Counted from the stretch's first letter, positions 14,920 to 24,295 are shown. The stretch is 64,000 nucleotides of DNA from an uncultured Eubacteriales bacterium (GCA_934464585.1 CAKSJY010000001.1:1-64000), one strand, 5' to 3'. Notes: generated from the sequence alone by a model not told the origin. A program made the numbers and translations.

Positions 14920-16128
14920 CTATATATCTTCCACGAAAGGACAATCTTTTGGGGCGTCTAAAGCGGCTTTTATACTTTCTATAAGTTTACCTTCTCTAAT
15001 AGTTCGACCGTCAATTATAGTAATACCCATATCTTCTGCCCTTGCTATAAGGTGTGATTTGCTTTTATTTATATTTGCTAGAGTTACCAATATACATTTT
15101 GAATATTGGCCACCTAAGTAGGTTGAATATACACTAAGTTCTTGAAGTGCGGTTGTCGGCGGGTCTGAAAGTTTGCAGGAAACGAATACCGCGTGTATTC
15201 CATAAACAAAGGTTACATCTATTTCATTTGTAACCTCGGGTATGTTTTTTTGCTTTACAGTCCAGTTGATTTTTGTACTTATACGTACATCATTAAATGC
15301 GGGTTCTCTTTGAGTTTTTACAAAGGTATAAAGTTCGAGCCATGTGCCAAAATCGGTCATATACTTTTTAGATATGCCGTTTTTAAATAAAAATGTTATT
15401 TTATTATTATCTATATATACATTTCTTAAGAATCCAAGCTCTTCTGCAAGATATATAAGCCTGGTATCTTTAAGATAAAGTTCTGAGCCAGAGACTGATA
15501 TTCTTCTTGCAGAGCTAAATTGCATTGATTTGCAGTCAGTGGCGTTGGAGGAAAGCGCTGTTTGAAGGAAAAAGCAGGTTTTTTTCCATTCTTCTATATT
15601 GGAGAATATATCGTCGCAGAACTTGAGGATATTGTCATACATGTCTGACGTTGGCTTAGGATGATTACTTCCAACAATAGTCACTCCATGAGATTGAAAC
15701 AAAGCGTCTGTTGAAATCTTTGGCAGGCTGAAGCCATCGACTAAATAATTACATCCGTATATATTAACAAGCCGGCCTCTTTCAATATCGACAGAAAATA
15801 TGGGCGTAAAGTTCTTTTTGCAAGAAAGATATACCGCTATAGCGCAAAGCTCACCGGCACCTGTTATATCAAAAAAACAGTCGGGGTTTTTATTGATTAT
15901 ATGTTTGCATGCTAGGTATGTTTTGTCGATGCTGTGTTTATCGATTTCTACAAATTCTAAAACAGACTTATTTAAACGTATAGAACAGGCATTTTTTAGG
16001 TTAGTTAATTCTTTTTGTGATGTAAAACGACTGTCATATAAGAATATGATTTTTTTAGGATGATATGAGAATATTGAGACTAAGTTTTTGATTGAATCTT
16101 TGTTGTATATTTTAACAAGGCATTCCAA
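14920..16128 (-). CDS. stand-alone Card1/Can2-like (DUF1887) CARF-nuclease protein
   Basis: The 402-residue protein has an N-terminal Rossmann-like CARF-type domain (about 1-150; IIFLYDSRF and FDITGAGELCAIA in ligand-loop positions). A middle winged-helix-like region (about 200-255) is followed by a C-terminal PD-(D/E)xK-like nuclease: GTWLELYTF (261-269), NEIDVTF (301-307), FVSCK (315-319). This is the Card1/Can2 architecture known from type III CRISPR ancillary nucleases activated by cyclic oligoadenylate. The usual E-x-K is S-x-K here. No CRISPR array or cas gene is in the window. UUG start, GGTGA upstream. It lies 21 bp after the dockerin gene. Confidence 0.7.
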   Translation of the reverse strand: MECLVKIYNKDSIKNLVSIFSYHPKKIIFLYDSRFTSQKELTNLKNACSIRLNKSVLEFVEIDKHSIDKTYLACKHIINKNPDCFFDITGAGELCAIAVYLSCKKNFTPIFSVDIERGRLVNIYGCNYLVDGFSLPKISTDALFQSHGVTIVGSNHPKPTSDMYDNILKFCDDIFSNIEEWKKTCFFLQTALSSNATDCKSMQFSSARRISVSGSELYLKDTRLIYLAEELGFLRNVYIDNNKITFLFKNGISKKYMTDFGTWLELYTFVKTQREPAFNDVRISTKINWTVKQKNIPEVTNEIDVTFVYGIHAVFVSCKLSDPPTTALQELSVYSTYLGGQYSKCILVTLANINKSKSHLIARAEDMGITIIDGRTIREGKLIESIKAALDAPKDCPFVEDI

Positions 16129-16149
16129 AATAGTTCACCACACAATAAT

Positions 16150-18450
16150 TTATTTTTGAGGGATTGCTAATGCTTCTGATATGTATTTTTCTAAAAGTAA
16201 TAAATCGGAGGTATCAACCTTACCATCATGTTTTACATCTGCGGCGATAAGCTGAGTTCTTCCTATATTTACTTTTCCTAAAAGATAATTTGATAAAAGC
16301 TTGGTATCATTATTGTTGATATTACCTTCTCCTGTTACATCTCCATATATTACTATAGTATATTCTTGGTTGACTTTGTTGTTTTCTTTCAGTAATACTT
16401 TCATATTTGTCCCAACTATACCCGAACTTACGCTCTTGCCGGAATAGTTGATGAATTCCAAGGTATACTTTTGAGTGTCGTAGGATACATTCGATTTAAA
16501 TTCAGATAGATTAGTACCTTGCGGTATACCTGAAATATAGTGACTCACAGGGTTAATAAAATATACGTCGCTGGAAAGCTTAGCTTCTGTAGGATCATAT
16601 TCTTGTAGATCAAATAGTGTGAAAGTATATTCAAGTTCCGCCGCAATTCCTTTTGGAGTATAGATATTGTCAACAGTAACAGAATATGTATCGGTACTTG
16701 ATGGGTCAAGCGGACAATTAAAAACTATACATTTATTTTCTGAAAATAATTCTAAGTCTTCACCTGATACAAAAGTAGATTCGCCTGTTGATGTGTTGGT
16801 TATTGTGGCTTCAGGTTTACCACGTTCTCCACATAATAAGACATCGCTGTTTAATATTACGCTTATAGTAGAATTATCAGATAACCATTTGTTAGGGCAG
16901 AATCCATGTGAAGGATAAGATATAAAGTTATCATTATCAAACAAAAGAGTTTTGTCAGCCACAGAAACGACGACAGCGAAGTTTCCACCATCATCACTTG
17001 CAAGAGCAAATCCAATTTCTGTGTTGCTGTTTGAGATCATAAGATTTCTAAAATAATAGTTACTGTTAAACATTTCATGAATTGTGTCCGGTAAAACTGT
17101 CGGTGTTATACCATTATCTTTAAATATGACAGACGAGGAGAGATTTTCTTTAGCTAAATCGAAAAATTCATCACTCATATTTTGTGGCTTAGTAGGGTTT
17201 TCATAGTCATCACAGGAAAGAGCTAAGACTGCACTGTATTGCAGCTTAGTACATAAATCGTGGTCGATACCCATTTCGGAAAGTGAAAGTGATTGACGAT
17301 GAAAGTTTATAGCGTTAATCGAATCATTTAAGACTGTGTCAGATAAAGTCCCAGGTGATGAATAATTGATAACATCCGGGTATGACAAATAAATAGAATC
17401 TATATTTTCACACTTTGGTGCTGTAGATTGATAGAGATTATTAATACTATCGGGAGTAAGTGCATCTACAAGATTTGAATATTTTTCTTTTTCAAGTTCG
17501 GACAGGGAAGTCTTTATTTCATACGATATACCGTTGTCACCTTTGCTTACAACCAAAAGTGACGAGTCCGATCCGGCTACCGATAAAATTTCATTTTCGC
17601 TGTATAGTTGTTCAAGTGGTTTTGCGGTATTTTTATCGATCAGATATAGTAAATTGTTCGACATATTTGTTATAATGTTGTTTTTAAACGAACACGAGAT
17701 GTTAGAGGATGTTTCAAAACCTTTGAAGAAGTCTTTAACAAATATATTTTCCGATAGTTTATATATGTACCCATCATTTGCCACAATAGTTTCATCATCT
17801 ATAAAAATGAAATCATTTGCATTAATCATGCCTGCAGGAATTAAGTTGGTAAAATCTGATATAGTAAAAGAAAATAGATCGTTTTTGGTATTTACGTAAA
17901 ACTTTGAGTGTGACGGATTAGAAAATATAGATGTAATATTGTCATTGATAGAAATATCAGTTGTGTTACAATTTTTAAGGTTATAAATTGTTAATGTGTT
18001 CGGTCTGGAAGCATTTACAAAGGCAATACTGTCTTTGTCTATTGCGGAAAATTTATTTTGGGAAATCGTAGCATTAGGGATAGTTTTCGCATAGTGAGTA
18101 TAGGAGTTTAAATTATAACAGATGACTTCAAAGGAGTTAGATTTATTAGAGGCAATAAATAGACTTTCATCAGCAACACAGGCTTCGGAATAATTACCCG
18201 GAAGACTTAAGTTGATTTCAGATCCATCTTTTGTAATCATGCAAAGAAATGTAGAGCCCTCATCTGAGCTTATGATAACAAAGTTATCTTTTGAATAAAA
18301 TGACTGAATGTTTTCTTTGCCGATACAACTTGAGCCTTGCTCGGCAAATGCCTTTTGTTCATATATCTTTATGATACTTGAACTGCTCAATATAGAAATT
18401 AAGCCAAATAAAGTAAGAACGATATAGAAAACCTTTTTGCCAAATGACAT
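16150..18450 (-). CDS. secreted propeller / CAP-like / dockerin protein
   Basis: The protein has about 766 residues from the ATG at 18450, chosen because GGGGGAG lies eight bases before it (an earlier ATG at 18471 lacks one). A signal peptide (basic FGKK, hydrophobic core, cut near KAFA) opens it. Residues about 40-330 show seven or so repeats of 35-45 residues ending in short strands (NFVIISS, SLFIAS, SIAFVN, KFYVN, TIVAND, SLLVVS), suggesting a beta-propeller. The middle (about 380-510) looks like a degenerate CAP/SCP domain (FHRQSLSLSEMG; NTEIGFALAS). The end has two dockerin-like calcium repeats, GDVTGEGNINNNDTKLLSNY and ADVKHDGKVDTSDLLLLEKY. Probably anchored to a cohesin protein (inference). 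Confidence 0.65.
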   Translation of the reverse strand: MSFGKKVFYIVLTLFGLISILSSSSIIKIYEQKAFAEQGSSCIGKENIQSFYSKDNFVIISSDEGSTFLCMITKDGSEINLSLPGNYSEACVADESLFIASNKSNSFEVICYNLNSYTHYAKTIPNATISQNKFSAIDKDSIAFVNASRPNTLTIYNLKNCNTTDISINDNITSIFSNPSHSKFYVNTKNDLFSFTISDFTNLIPAGMINANDFIFIDDETIVANDGYIYKLSENIFVKDFFKGFETSSNISCSFKNNIITNMSNNLLYLIDKNTAKPLEQLYSENEILSVAGSDSSLLVVSKGDNGISYEIKTSLSELEKEKYSNLVDALTPDSINNLYQSTAPKCENIDSIYLSYPDVINYSSPGTLSDTVLNDSINAINFHRQSLSLSEMGIDHDLCTKLQYSAVLALSCDDYENPTKPQNMSDEFFDLAKENLSSSVIFKDNGITPTVLPDTIHEMFNSNYYFRNLMISNSNTEIGFALASDDGGNFAVVVSVADKTLLFDNDNFISYPSHGFCPNKWLSDNSTISVILNSDVLLCGERGKPEATITNTSTGESTFVSGEDLELFSENKCIVFNCPLDPSSTDTYSVTVDNIYTPKGIAAELEYTFTLFDLQEYDPTEAKLSSDVYFINPVSHYISGIPQGTNLSEFKSNVSYDTQKYTLEFINYSGKSVSSGIVGTNMKVLLKENNKVNQEYTIVIYGDVTGEGNINNNDTKLLSNYLLGKVNIGRTQLIAADVKHDGKVDTSDLLLLEKYISEALAIPQK

Positions 18451-18611
18451 AAAAACATCTCCCCCAACCATCTTGATTTATACATATAATAATCTTTTTT
18501 GTCAAAATTTGCAATGAATTCAAGCAAAACACGAGAAAATAATCATTATTAGCTTGCAACTTCTTACTAATATTTGTAAAATAAAGATAAATTGAATGAG
18601 GAGATGATATT

Positions 18612-19283
18612 TTGAATTACAATAAAAATGAGATATTAATTGCACCATCAGTTTTGGCATGCGATTTTTCTAAAGCAGGTGAGGATGTTAAAAGGATAGA
18701 TAAAGCAGGTGCAGATATAATACATCTTGATATTATGGATGGACATTTTGTACCGAATATATCTTTCGGCCCTGATGTTGTAGGCTCACTTAGAAGTTAT
18801 ACGGATCTACCATTTGATGTTCATCTGATGATAGAAAATCCGATTGAATATATCGAAAGATTTGCACTTGCCGGTGCTGATATAATAACATTTCATGTGG
18901 AAGCAAAGTCTAATATTAGTGAAACGATTGAAAAAATAAAGGAGTATGGTGTAAAAGCAGGGCTTGTTGTTAAGCCAAATACAGACATATCCGAGGTATT
19001 CCCATACTTAGACAGCCTTTATATGGTTTTAATTATGACAGTAGAACCGGGGTTTGGTGGCCAAAAATTTATGGAGCCTATGATGGATAAAGTAAAACGA
19101 TTAAAAGAAGAAATAGAAAACCGTCGACTTGATGTACTTATCGAAGTCGACGGCGGAATAAACGAAAATACTGCCAAGATTTCTGCGCTTGCCGGTGCAA
19201 ATGTGTGTGTTGCAGGTACAAGTGTATTTAAGGCACCAGATGCCAAAGAGGCAATTTGTAAGCTAAAAAATAATATTAACTAA
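18612..19283 (+). CDS. rpe: ribulose-phosphate 3-epimerase
   Basis: This 223-residue TIM-barrel enzyme interconverts ribulose 5-phosphate and xylulose 5-phosphate in the pentose phosphate pathway. Active-site segments are visible: APSVLACDF (about 11-19), HLDIMDGHFVPNISFG (about 37-52), FDVHLMIENP, MTVEPGFGGQKF and EVDGGINENT. Start is UUG behind GAGGAGATG; no in-frame ATG is available. It supplies xylulose 5-phosphate for the split transketolase encoded at 2993-4738. The 3' end overlaps the convergent mecA gene by eight bases. Confidence 0.95.
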   Translation: MNYNKNEILIAPSVLACDFSKAGEDVKRIDKAGADIIHLDIMDGHFVPNISFGPDVVGSLRSYTDLPFDVHLMIENPIEYIERFALAGADIITFHVEAKSNISETIEKIKEYGVKAGLVVKPNTDISEVFPYLDSLYMVLIMTVEPGFGGQKFMEPMMDKVKRLKEEIENRRLDVLIEVDGGINENTAKISALAGANVCVAGTSVFKAPDAKEAICKLKNNIN

Positions 19284-19848
19284 ACAATGGGCTTATTTGA
19301 GATATTGCATCCTTTGTAGCAATAGTTTTTCCAAACTCGCATACTCTTGCAGCCTTAATTTTTCCATATCCGTATAAGATACCGTATTCACTTAGAATCA
19401 TAGATGATGATGGAGTTAAGCCTACGTGCGTATATAGGATTATGAAATATTTTTTATCGTAGTAAACGATTTGACTTTCAGATATATAATTTTGAATTTT
19501 TGAAAGTTGATTTAAGGCACAAAACAAATCTTCAAGGGTTACAAAATAATATATAAATGGCTCACCACTGCCTTTAATTTTATAGATTTTACGTTTTTTG
19601 GAGCCTTTTGATAGTAATGTAAACATAATAACGCATCCGGCACCATTTGGGAAAAATTCTATCATTAGTCTGTGTTTGTCTACAACAAATCCGGTTTGTT
19701 CTTTAGCATCAGAAAGAAGTTTATCTATTACAGACTTTGAAGAATTGTTTGACCAATCAAAATTTTGATTATCTATCTTGAAAGCTTTCATATCCTTTTC
19801 GGTAAGGGATATTATAAGCCTCATATCATCAAGTTTTTCTATTTTCAA
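19276..19848 (-). CDS. mecA: MecA-family adaptor protein
   Basis: The 190-residue protein matches the MecA/YpbH adaptors: the N-terminal domain starts MKIEKLDDMRLIISLTEKDM, then an acidic-poor linker near 80-95. The C-terminal ClpC-binding domain contains FVTLEDLFCALNQL (about 103-116) and YYDKKYFIILYT. In Bacilli MecA delivers targets such as ComK to ClpCP. The length is slightly below the 210-240 usual for Bacilli but fits clostridial forms. UUG start behind AGGAGGGGAG. Monocistronic, convergent with rpe. Confidence 0.8.
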   Translation of the reverse strand: MKIEKLDDMRLIISLTEKDMKAFKIDNQNFDWSNNSSKSVIDKLLSDAKEQTGFVVDKHRLMIEFFPNGAGCVIMFTLLSKGSKKRKIYKIKGSGEPFIYYFVTLEDLFCALNQLSKIQNYISESQIVYYDKKYFIILYTHVGLTPSSSMILSEYGILYGYGKIKAARVCEFGKTIATKDAISQISPLFS

Positions 19849-20183
19849 AACCGCTCCCCTCCTATAAAATTAATATATTTTTATAGTAATATTAATGTAG
19901 TAGATATGCAATAGGGGAAATACAGGTATCATAAAATTACCATGTACTAAGAGGATCTGATTGCGATACCTATTATTACATAGTATGAAAACATACAGTA
20001 ATAAGTAACATGATTTTTGTGCAAGTTGTTTTGGAATAGCAATTATGGATTTACTTTGTATAAGACTTATAACTGTGCAAAACGCCCCTGCCTAATATTA
20101 GTTAGACAGGGGCATTGATTAGATGTTATTATATGTTAAAAAGTAGAGATATAAGGGAATAAACAGTGATACGTTTTTAAATC
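19849..20183. other. intergenic region mecA to tspO with one hairpin
   Basis: About 335 bp. The mecA promoter region lies at its left edge on the minus strand. The one clear structure is a hairpin at 20084-20113 (GCCCCTG/CAGGGGC plus an inner TTAG/CTAA stem), which read on the minus strand is followed by GTTTTGC and may end tspO transcription. I see no gene in it. Confidence 0.5.
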
Positions 20184-20654
20184 TTAGTTGATTATAGCGA
20201 TGGCTAGGTTTAAATATGTCGCAAAAGCGACCCAAAGCAAATATGGTATTAGTAAAATTCCTGCGGTTTTATCGATTTTGGCAAACAAAAATATGTTTAA
20301 ACATATTAATATTAAAAGCAAAACGATTATTCCGAAGGCCAACCAATAGTTGCCCAAATTAAAGAAAATCATAGTCCAAGTGAAATTTAAAATAAGTTGT
20401 AAAGCATAGACAAAGAAAGCAGGCATTTTATTATTTTGTGAGCTGTCGAAAACAATATAAGAGGCGATACCCATCAGGATAAATAAAATAGTCCATACTA
20501 TAGGGAATAGCCAACTTGGAGGGCTAAGCGGTGGTTGACTGATTCTACTGTAAATTTGCATAGAGTTCATTGTTAATAAAGCGCTCAAACCACCAACAAG
20601 AAAAAGCGGAATGGCAATGTTTATTAAAAGGGGTTTCCACTTAATATTTATCAA
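20184..20654 (-). CDS. tspO: TspO/MBR family membrane protein
   Basis: Five-helix membrane protein of about 156 residues. Family signatures are clear: QPPLSPPSWLFPIVWTILFI after the first helix, NFTWTMIFFNLG in helix 3-4 and PYLLWVAFATYLNLAIA at the end. TspO proteins bind porphyrins and cholesterol-like ligands and are linked to tetrapyrrole handling and stress; the physiological role in Clostridia is unsettled. I chose the UUG at 20654 because AAAGGATG lies before it; a GTG 18 bases upstream would overlap that site. Stands alone. Confidence 0.88.
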   Translation of the reverse strand: MINIKWKPLLINIAIPLFLVGGLSALLTMNSMQIYSRISQPPLSPPSWLFPIVWTILFILMGIASYIVFDSSQNNKMPAFFVYALQLILNFTWTMIFFNLGNYWLAFGIIVLLLILICLNIFLFAKIDKTAGILLIPYLLWVAFATYLNLAIAIIN

Positions 20655-20718
20655 AAAAACACATCCTTTCACATAATAGTTTTAAATATTATTATGTTCA
20701 TGGGTTGTGGTTTTATTA

Positions 20719-21453
20719 CTATATTATAAACCCACCATTAACACCTAAAACTTGACCTGTTATAAAAGAAGCGTTTTCCGAAGCTAAAAACAAGGCAGAT
20801 TTAGCAATATCCATAGGTGTTCCAATAGCCTCAAGTGGAGTTTCGTCCTTCAAAGCTAATATATCTTCCTTACTTAGATTCATATTCATGTCGGTATCGA
20901 TAACGCCGGGGGCAATGCAATTTACATTGATAGATGATGGCCCTAACTCTTTTGCTAAGGCCTTAGTAAATCCTATTATAGCTGCCTTTGATGCGGAGTA
21001 GTGAACTTCACATGAGGCACCGACTTGGCCCCACATAGATGATATATTAATGATATTTCCGCTTTTTCTGCTAATCATGCCAGGGACGATGCATTTACAG
21101 CAATTAAAAACTCCACCAACATTTACATTAAGCATTCTTTGAAAATTATTAGGTGTTATATCTGTGAAAAGTTTTTGCTCGGCGATCCCTGCATTGTTTA
21201 TTAGTACATCAATTTTTTTGAACTCTTTAAGAGCTTCGTTTACCATGTTTTCTACTTCTTCGAAAACCGAAACATTTGCCTTGCAGATTAAGTGTGGATA
21301 CCCGGACTTGGTAAAAATATCCCCAAGCTCAAGTGTAGCTTTTTTTGAAGAATTATAATTTATAACAACGTTATACCCATTTTGAGCAAACAACATAGCG
21401 CATGCTCGGCCTATGCCTCTTGATGCACCGGTGATTAAAACTGTTTTGTCCAT
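20719..21453 (-). CDS. short-chain dehydrogenase/reductase, FabG-like
   Basis: The 244-residue Rossmann enzyme has TGASRGIGRA (about 7-16) for NAD(P), NNAG (about 86-89), catalytic Ser in INISSMWG (about 136) and Y-S-A-S-K (about 150-154). The C-terminus GQVLGVNGGFII is typical of 3-oxoacyl-ACP reductase-like SDRs. The substrate is uncertain: it is not beside fatty-acid genes, but follows a flavin reductase-like gene by two bases, so an independent redox role is as likely as fatty acid synthesis. ATG start; the ribosome site would lie in the end of the upstream gene. Confidence 0.85.
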   Translation of the reverse strand: MDKTVLITGASRGIGRACAMLFAQNGYNVVINYNSSKKATLELGDIFTKSGYPHLICKANVSVFEEVENMVNEALKEFKKIDVLINNAGIAEQKLFTDITPNNFQRMLNVNVGGVFNCCKCIVPGMISRKSGNIINISSMWGQVGASCEVHYSASKAAIIGFTKALAKELGPSSINVNCIAPGVIDTDMNMNLSKEDILALKDETPLEAIGTPMDIAKSALFLASENASFITGQVLGVNGGFII

Positions 21454-21455
21454 AA

Positions 21456-21956
21456 TTATTTCGCCAATACCTTTATAATCTCACCAACGAACATTTTGTG
21501 GTAATCTTTAATTGGATAAAATTTATCTAAGTCTTTTTCACAGAAATATTCGGATGAAAGATTTTGTGCGTAGAGCTTTTTGCAAACTAAAACAAGGTTT
21601 GCTTCTTCAAAATAGGGGGCTTGTTCGTCAAATATAGGAGTAAGGTTAGCCTCTTTGGCTTTATCTACATCACGGCCGGAAACTTTTCCACATAGTGAAA
21701 GAGCCTTTTTATATTCATCAGGATAGAAGGAGAGTGTAAAATATTCTTCCTTTTCAACAAATTCAAATGTATATCTTTGCGGACGAATAAATGCAAATAC
21801 TACATTTTTTCCCCACATTACTCCGACAGATCCCCAACTTGCTGTCATCGTGTTATACTTTTCCTGGTTTCCGCTTGTTATAAGCATCCACTTGTCGCCT
21901 ATTAAAGAAAATGGATTCATTGTAAGTGACTTTGCATCTAGTTCTTGAAAACTCAT
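21456..21956 (-). CDS. flavin reductase-like FMN-binding protein
   Basis: The 166-residue protein of the flavin-reductase-like split-barrel family has NPFSLIGDKWMLITSGNQEKYNTMTASWG cited here by its parts: SLIGDKWMLITSG (about 17-29) and NTMTASWG (about 35-42). These are followed by VVFAFIRPQRYTFEFVE and SGRDVDK. Members bind FMN and reduce it, or act as flavoredoxins. The close coupling to the downstream SDR (two-base gap) suggests a shared redox process. Upstream AAAGGAGA before the ATG. Confidence 0.83.
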   Translation of the reverse strand: MSFQELDAKSLTMNPFSLIGDKWMLITSGNQEKYNTMTASWGSVGVMWGKNVVFAFIRPQRYTFEFVEKEEYFTLSFYPDEYKKALSLCGKVSGRDVDKAKEANLTPIFDEQAPYFEEANLVLVCKKLYAQNLSSEYFCEKDLDKFYPIKDYHKMFVGEIIKVLAK

Positions 21957-22141
21957 AGAGAAATCTCCTTTTCGCGTTAAAAATTATTGTATAAATTTAT
22001 GATTATTATACCATATTTATGTTATATTTAAAAATTTAAATATAACGTAAATATGTGTCGTGATAAAGTGGAAAAATTTCACCTAAAATTTAATGTAATC
22101 TGTGCACATAGCATAAACTCGTAATTTATGAAAAAAATAAG

Positions 22142-22170
22142 TTGAGAAATTAGTTAACAGGGGTTATAAT
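22142..22170 (+). promoter_or_regulatory. sigma-A-type promoter of the mre operon
   Basis: TTGAGA (22142-22147), 17-nt spacer, perfect TATAAT (22165-22170); about 70 nt leader to mreB. Confidence 0.8.
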
Positions 22171-22247
22171 TAATCTGTTAGCTGTAAATTTTAATATGAG
22201 CGGTTTTATTACTTTGTATGCATGAGTTTGAAAGGGGAAAATAATTG

Positions 22248-23255
22248 ATGTTTTCTAAGGACATAGGAATAGATTTGGGTACTGCGAATACCCTTGTTTT
22301 CATGAAGGGTAAAGGCATCGTAATGAGAGAGCCATCTGTAGTAGCTGTTGATATAAGAACTGATACTGTTTTAGCAGTTGGTATACAAGCAAAAGAAATG
22401 ATAGGTCGTACACCGGGATCAATAGTTGCTGTACGTCCTCTTAAAGATGGAGTTATCGCAGATTTCGATATTACTGCAACAATGCTAAAGCATTTTATAA
22501 AAAAAGCAGTAAAGACAGGAATATTTAGTAAACCAAGAGTGGTTGTATGTGTACCATCAGGTGTTACTGAAGTTGAAAAAAGGGCAGTTGAGGATGCAGC
22601 AAGGCAGGGCGGTGCCGGTAATGTAGAATTAATCGAAGAACCAATGGCTGCTGCTATAGGTGCAAACCTTCCGGTTTCGGAACCGACAGGTAGCATGGTA
22701 GTAGATATCGGCGGAGGTACTTCGGAAGTAGCAGTTATTTCCCTAGGAGATATCGTTACAGCATGTTCGGTAAGAGTTGCAGGAGATAAATTTGACGAGG
22801 CTATCATTTCTTATATAAAAAGAAAATATAATTTACTAATCGGGGAAAGAACTGCAGAGCAAATTAAAATACAAATAGGTTCTGCATATCCGTATCCGGA
22901 TGAGGGTACATTGGAGGTAAAGGGCAGAAACTTATTGGATGGTTTACCAAAAAATATAACAATTGCTGCATCAGAAGCAAGAGAAGCTCTCGAAGATCCA
23001 CTTAAAACTATAGTAGAAGCAATAAAGAGTACTTTGGAGTCTACTCCTCCTGAATTATCTGCAGATATAATTGACCACGGAATAATGCTAACCGGTGGTG
23101 GAGCACTTTTAAGAGGAATAGACCAATTAATAGCAAACGAAACCAATATGCCGGTTTACATTGCCGAAAGTCCACTGGATTGTGTTGCTGATGGTACAGG
23201 TAAACGTCTTGAAATCTCAATGCCGAATGAGTATTACAAGGCTTCTAAAAGATAA
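22248..23255 (+). CDS. mreB: rod-shape-determining actin homologue MreB
   Basis: This 335-residue actin-like ATPase forms membrane-bound filaments that guide elongation-phase wall synthesis. Signatures: phosphate-1 DLGTANTLVF (about 8-17), GSMVVDIGGGTSEVAVIS (about 155-172), adenosine motif GIMLTGGGALLRGID (about 282-296). An N-terminal short amphipathic MFSKDIGID is present. The ATG at 22248 follows AAAGGGGAAA; the UUG just before it is less likely. A terminator-like hairpin follows, so mreB may be made in excess over mreC. Confidence 0.95.
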   Translation: MFSKDIGIDLGTANTLVFMKGKGIVMREPSVVAVDIRTDTVLAVGIQAKEMIGRTPGSIVAVRPLKDGVIADFDITATMLKHFIKKAVKTGIFSKPRVVVCVPSGVTEVEKRAVEDAARQGGAGNVELIEEPMAAAIGANLPVSEPTGSMVVDIGGGTSEVAVISLGDIVTACSVRVAGDKFDEAIISYIKRKYNLLIGERTAEQIKIQIGSAYPYPDEGTLEVKGRNLLDGLPKNITIAASEAREALEDPLKTIVEAIKSTLESTPPELSADIIDHGIMLTGGGALLRGIDQLIANETNMPVYIAESPLDCVADGTGKRLEISMPNEYYKASKR

Positions 23256-23268
23256 GGCAAGCAAAAAG

Positions 23269-23316
23269 ATTGCAGTCGCTATTACTTTTGGTAATCGGCT
23301 GCAATTTTCTTTTTTA
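23269..23316 (+). terminator. intra-operon terminator between mreB and mreC
   Basis: Stem ATTGCAGTCG (23269-23278) with CGGCTGCAAT (23296-23305), one wobble, plus an inner ATTAC/GTAAT stem, then a T-rich run to 23316. Likely gives partial termination, with mreC reached by read-through or by a promoter with TATATAAT near 23342. Confidence 0.75.
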
Positions 23317-23383
23317 GATAAATTTAGTTAGAACAAATTTTATATAATAAATTTAGTGGCCACGATAAAGGGGGTAGGAGAAT

Positions 23384-24277
23384 TTGAAAGGCTTTTTTCG
23401 TTCAAAAGGCTTTATCATTCTTATTGCAGTAATACTTATACTTACTGGCTTTTTAATGTTTACAGCAAGTGGTGGAAATACATTTTTATCGCAAATAGTC
23501 GATGCTATTACAACTCCATTTCAGAAGATAACAACCAATATCTCCAATGATGCAAATGATGCATTGGAGGATAAAAAGACGGCCGAACAACTTCAGGCTG
23601 AGGTTGATGATTTGAAAAAACAAGCTCAGAATCTTAGGGCTATAACTGTAGACTATTATGATGTCAAAAAAGAAAATGCACAGTTTTTAAAATATTATGA
23701 TTTAAAACAAAAAGATAAAAGCTTAAAATTTGTACCTGCATCGGTAATCGGCAGAGACTCAAATGAGAACTTTTATGGTTTTACCCTTGATGAAGGGTCG
23801 GTTGCCGGGGTACTCTTGAATGACCCGGTAATTACAGAAAACGGATTGGTAGGTTGGGTCTCTCATGTAGAGGCAAACTCTTGCAAAGTAAAAACTATTC
23901 TTTCTCCGGATACAAAGGTCGGGGCTGTTGATATATCGACAGGTGATAGTGGTGTAATCACAGGTGGAATGCCGTTAGCAGACGAAAACCGTGCTAAAAT
24001 GACTTGTCTTCTTTCGGAAAATAATTTGCAAGCGGGAGATATACTCGTTACATCAGGCCTTAGCGGAATATATCCTAAGAGTTTGCAGATAGGAGAGGTT
24101 GTTGAACTTACTCACGACACATATGATGCTTCAATATATGCGGTAGTAAAGCCGTTTGAGGATATTTTAAGTGTAAAAGATGTATTTATTGTTACGGACT
24201 TCCAGGGTAAGGCTCAGATATCAACTTCGGCAGTTAAAGATCAAATTGAGCAAACCAAAGATGTACCTAATTCTTAG
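23384..24277 (+). CDS. mreC: rod-shape-determining protein MreC
   Basis: The 297-residue protein has one N-terminal membrane helix (about 9-29), a coiled-coil (about 55-100) and the twin beta-barrel outer domain with GFTLDEGSVAGVLLNDPVI (about 127-145), GLVGWVSHVE and LLSENNLQAGDILVTSG. It links MreB to the extracytoplasmic wall synthases. UUG start behind GGTAGGAG. Followed at 18 bp by mreD. Confidence 0.93.
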   Translation: MKGFFRSKGFIILIAVILILTGFLMFTASGGNTFLSQIVDAITTPFQKITTNISNDANDALEDKKTAEQLQAEVDDLKKQAQNLRAITVDYYDVKKENAQFLKYYDLKQKDKSLKFVPASVIGRDSNENFYGFTLDEGSVAGVLLNDPVITENGLVGWVSHVEANSCKVKTILSPDTKVGAVDISTGDSGVITGGMPLADENRAKMTCLLSENNLQAGDILVTSGLSGIYPKSLQIGEVVELTHDTYDASIYAVVKPFEDILSVKDVFIVTDFQGKAQISTSAVKDQIEQTKDVPNS

Positions 24278-24295
24278 TATGCAGGAGGGGTTACT

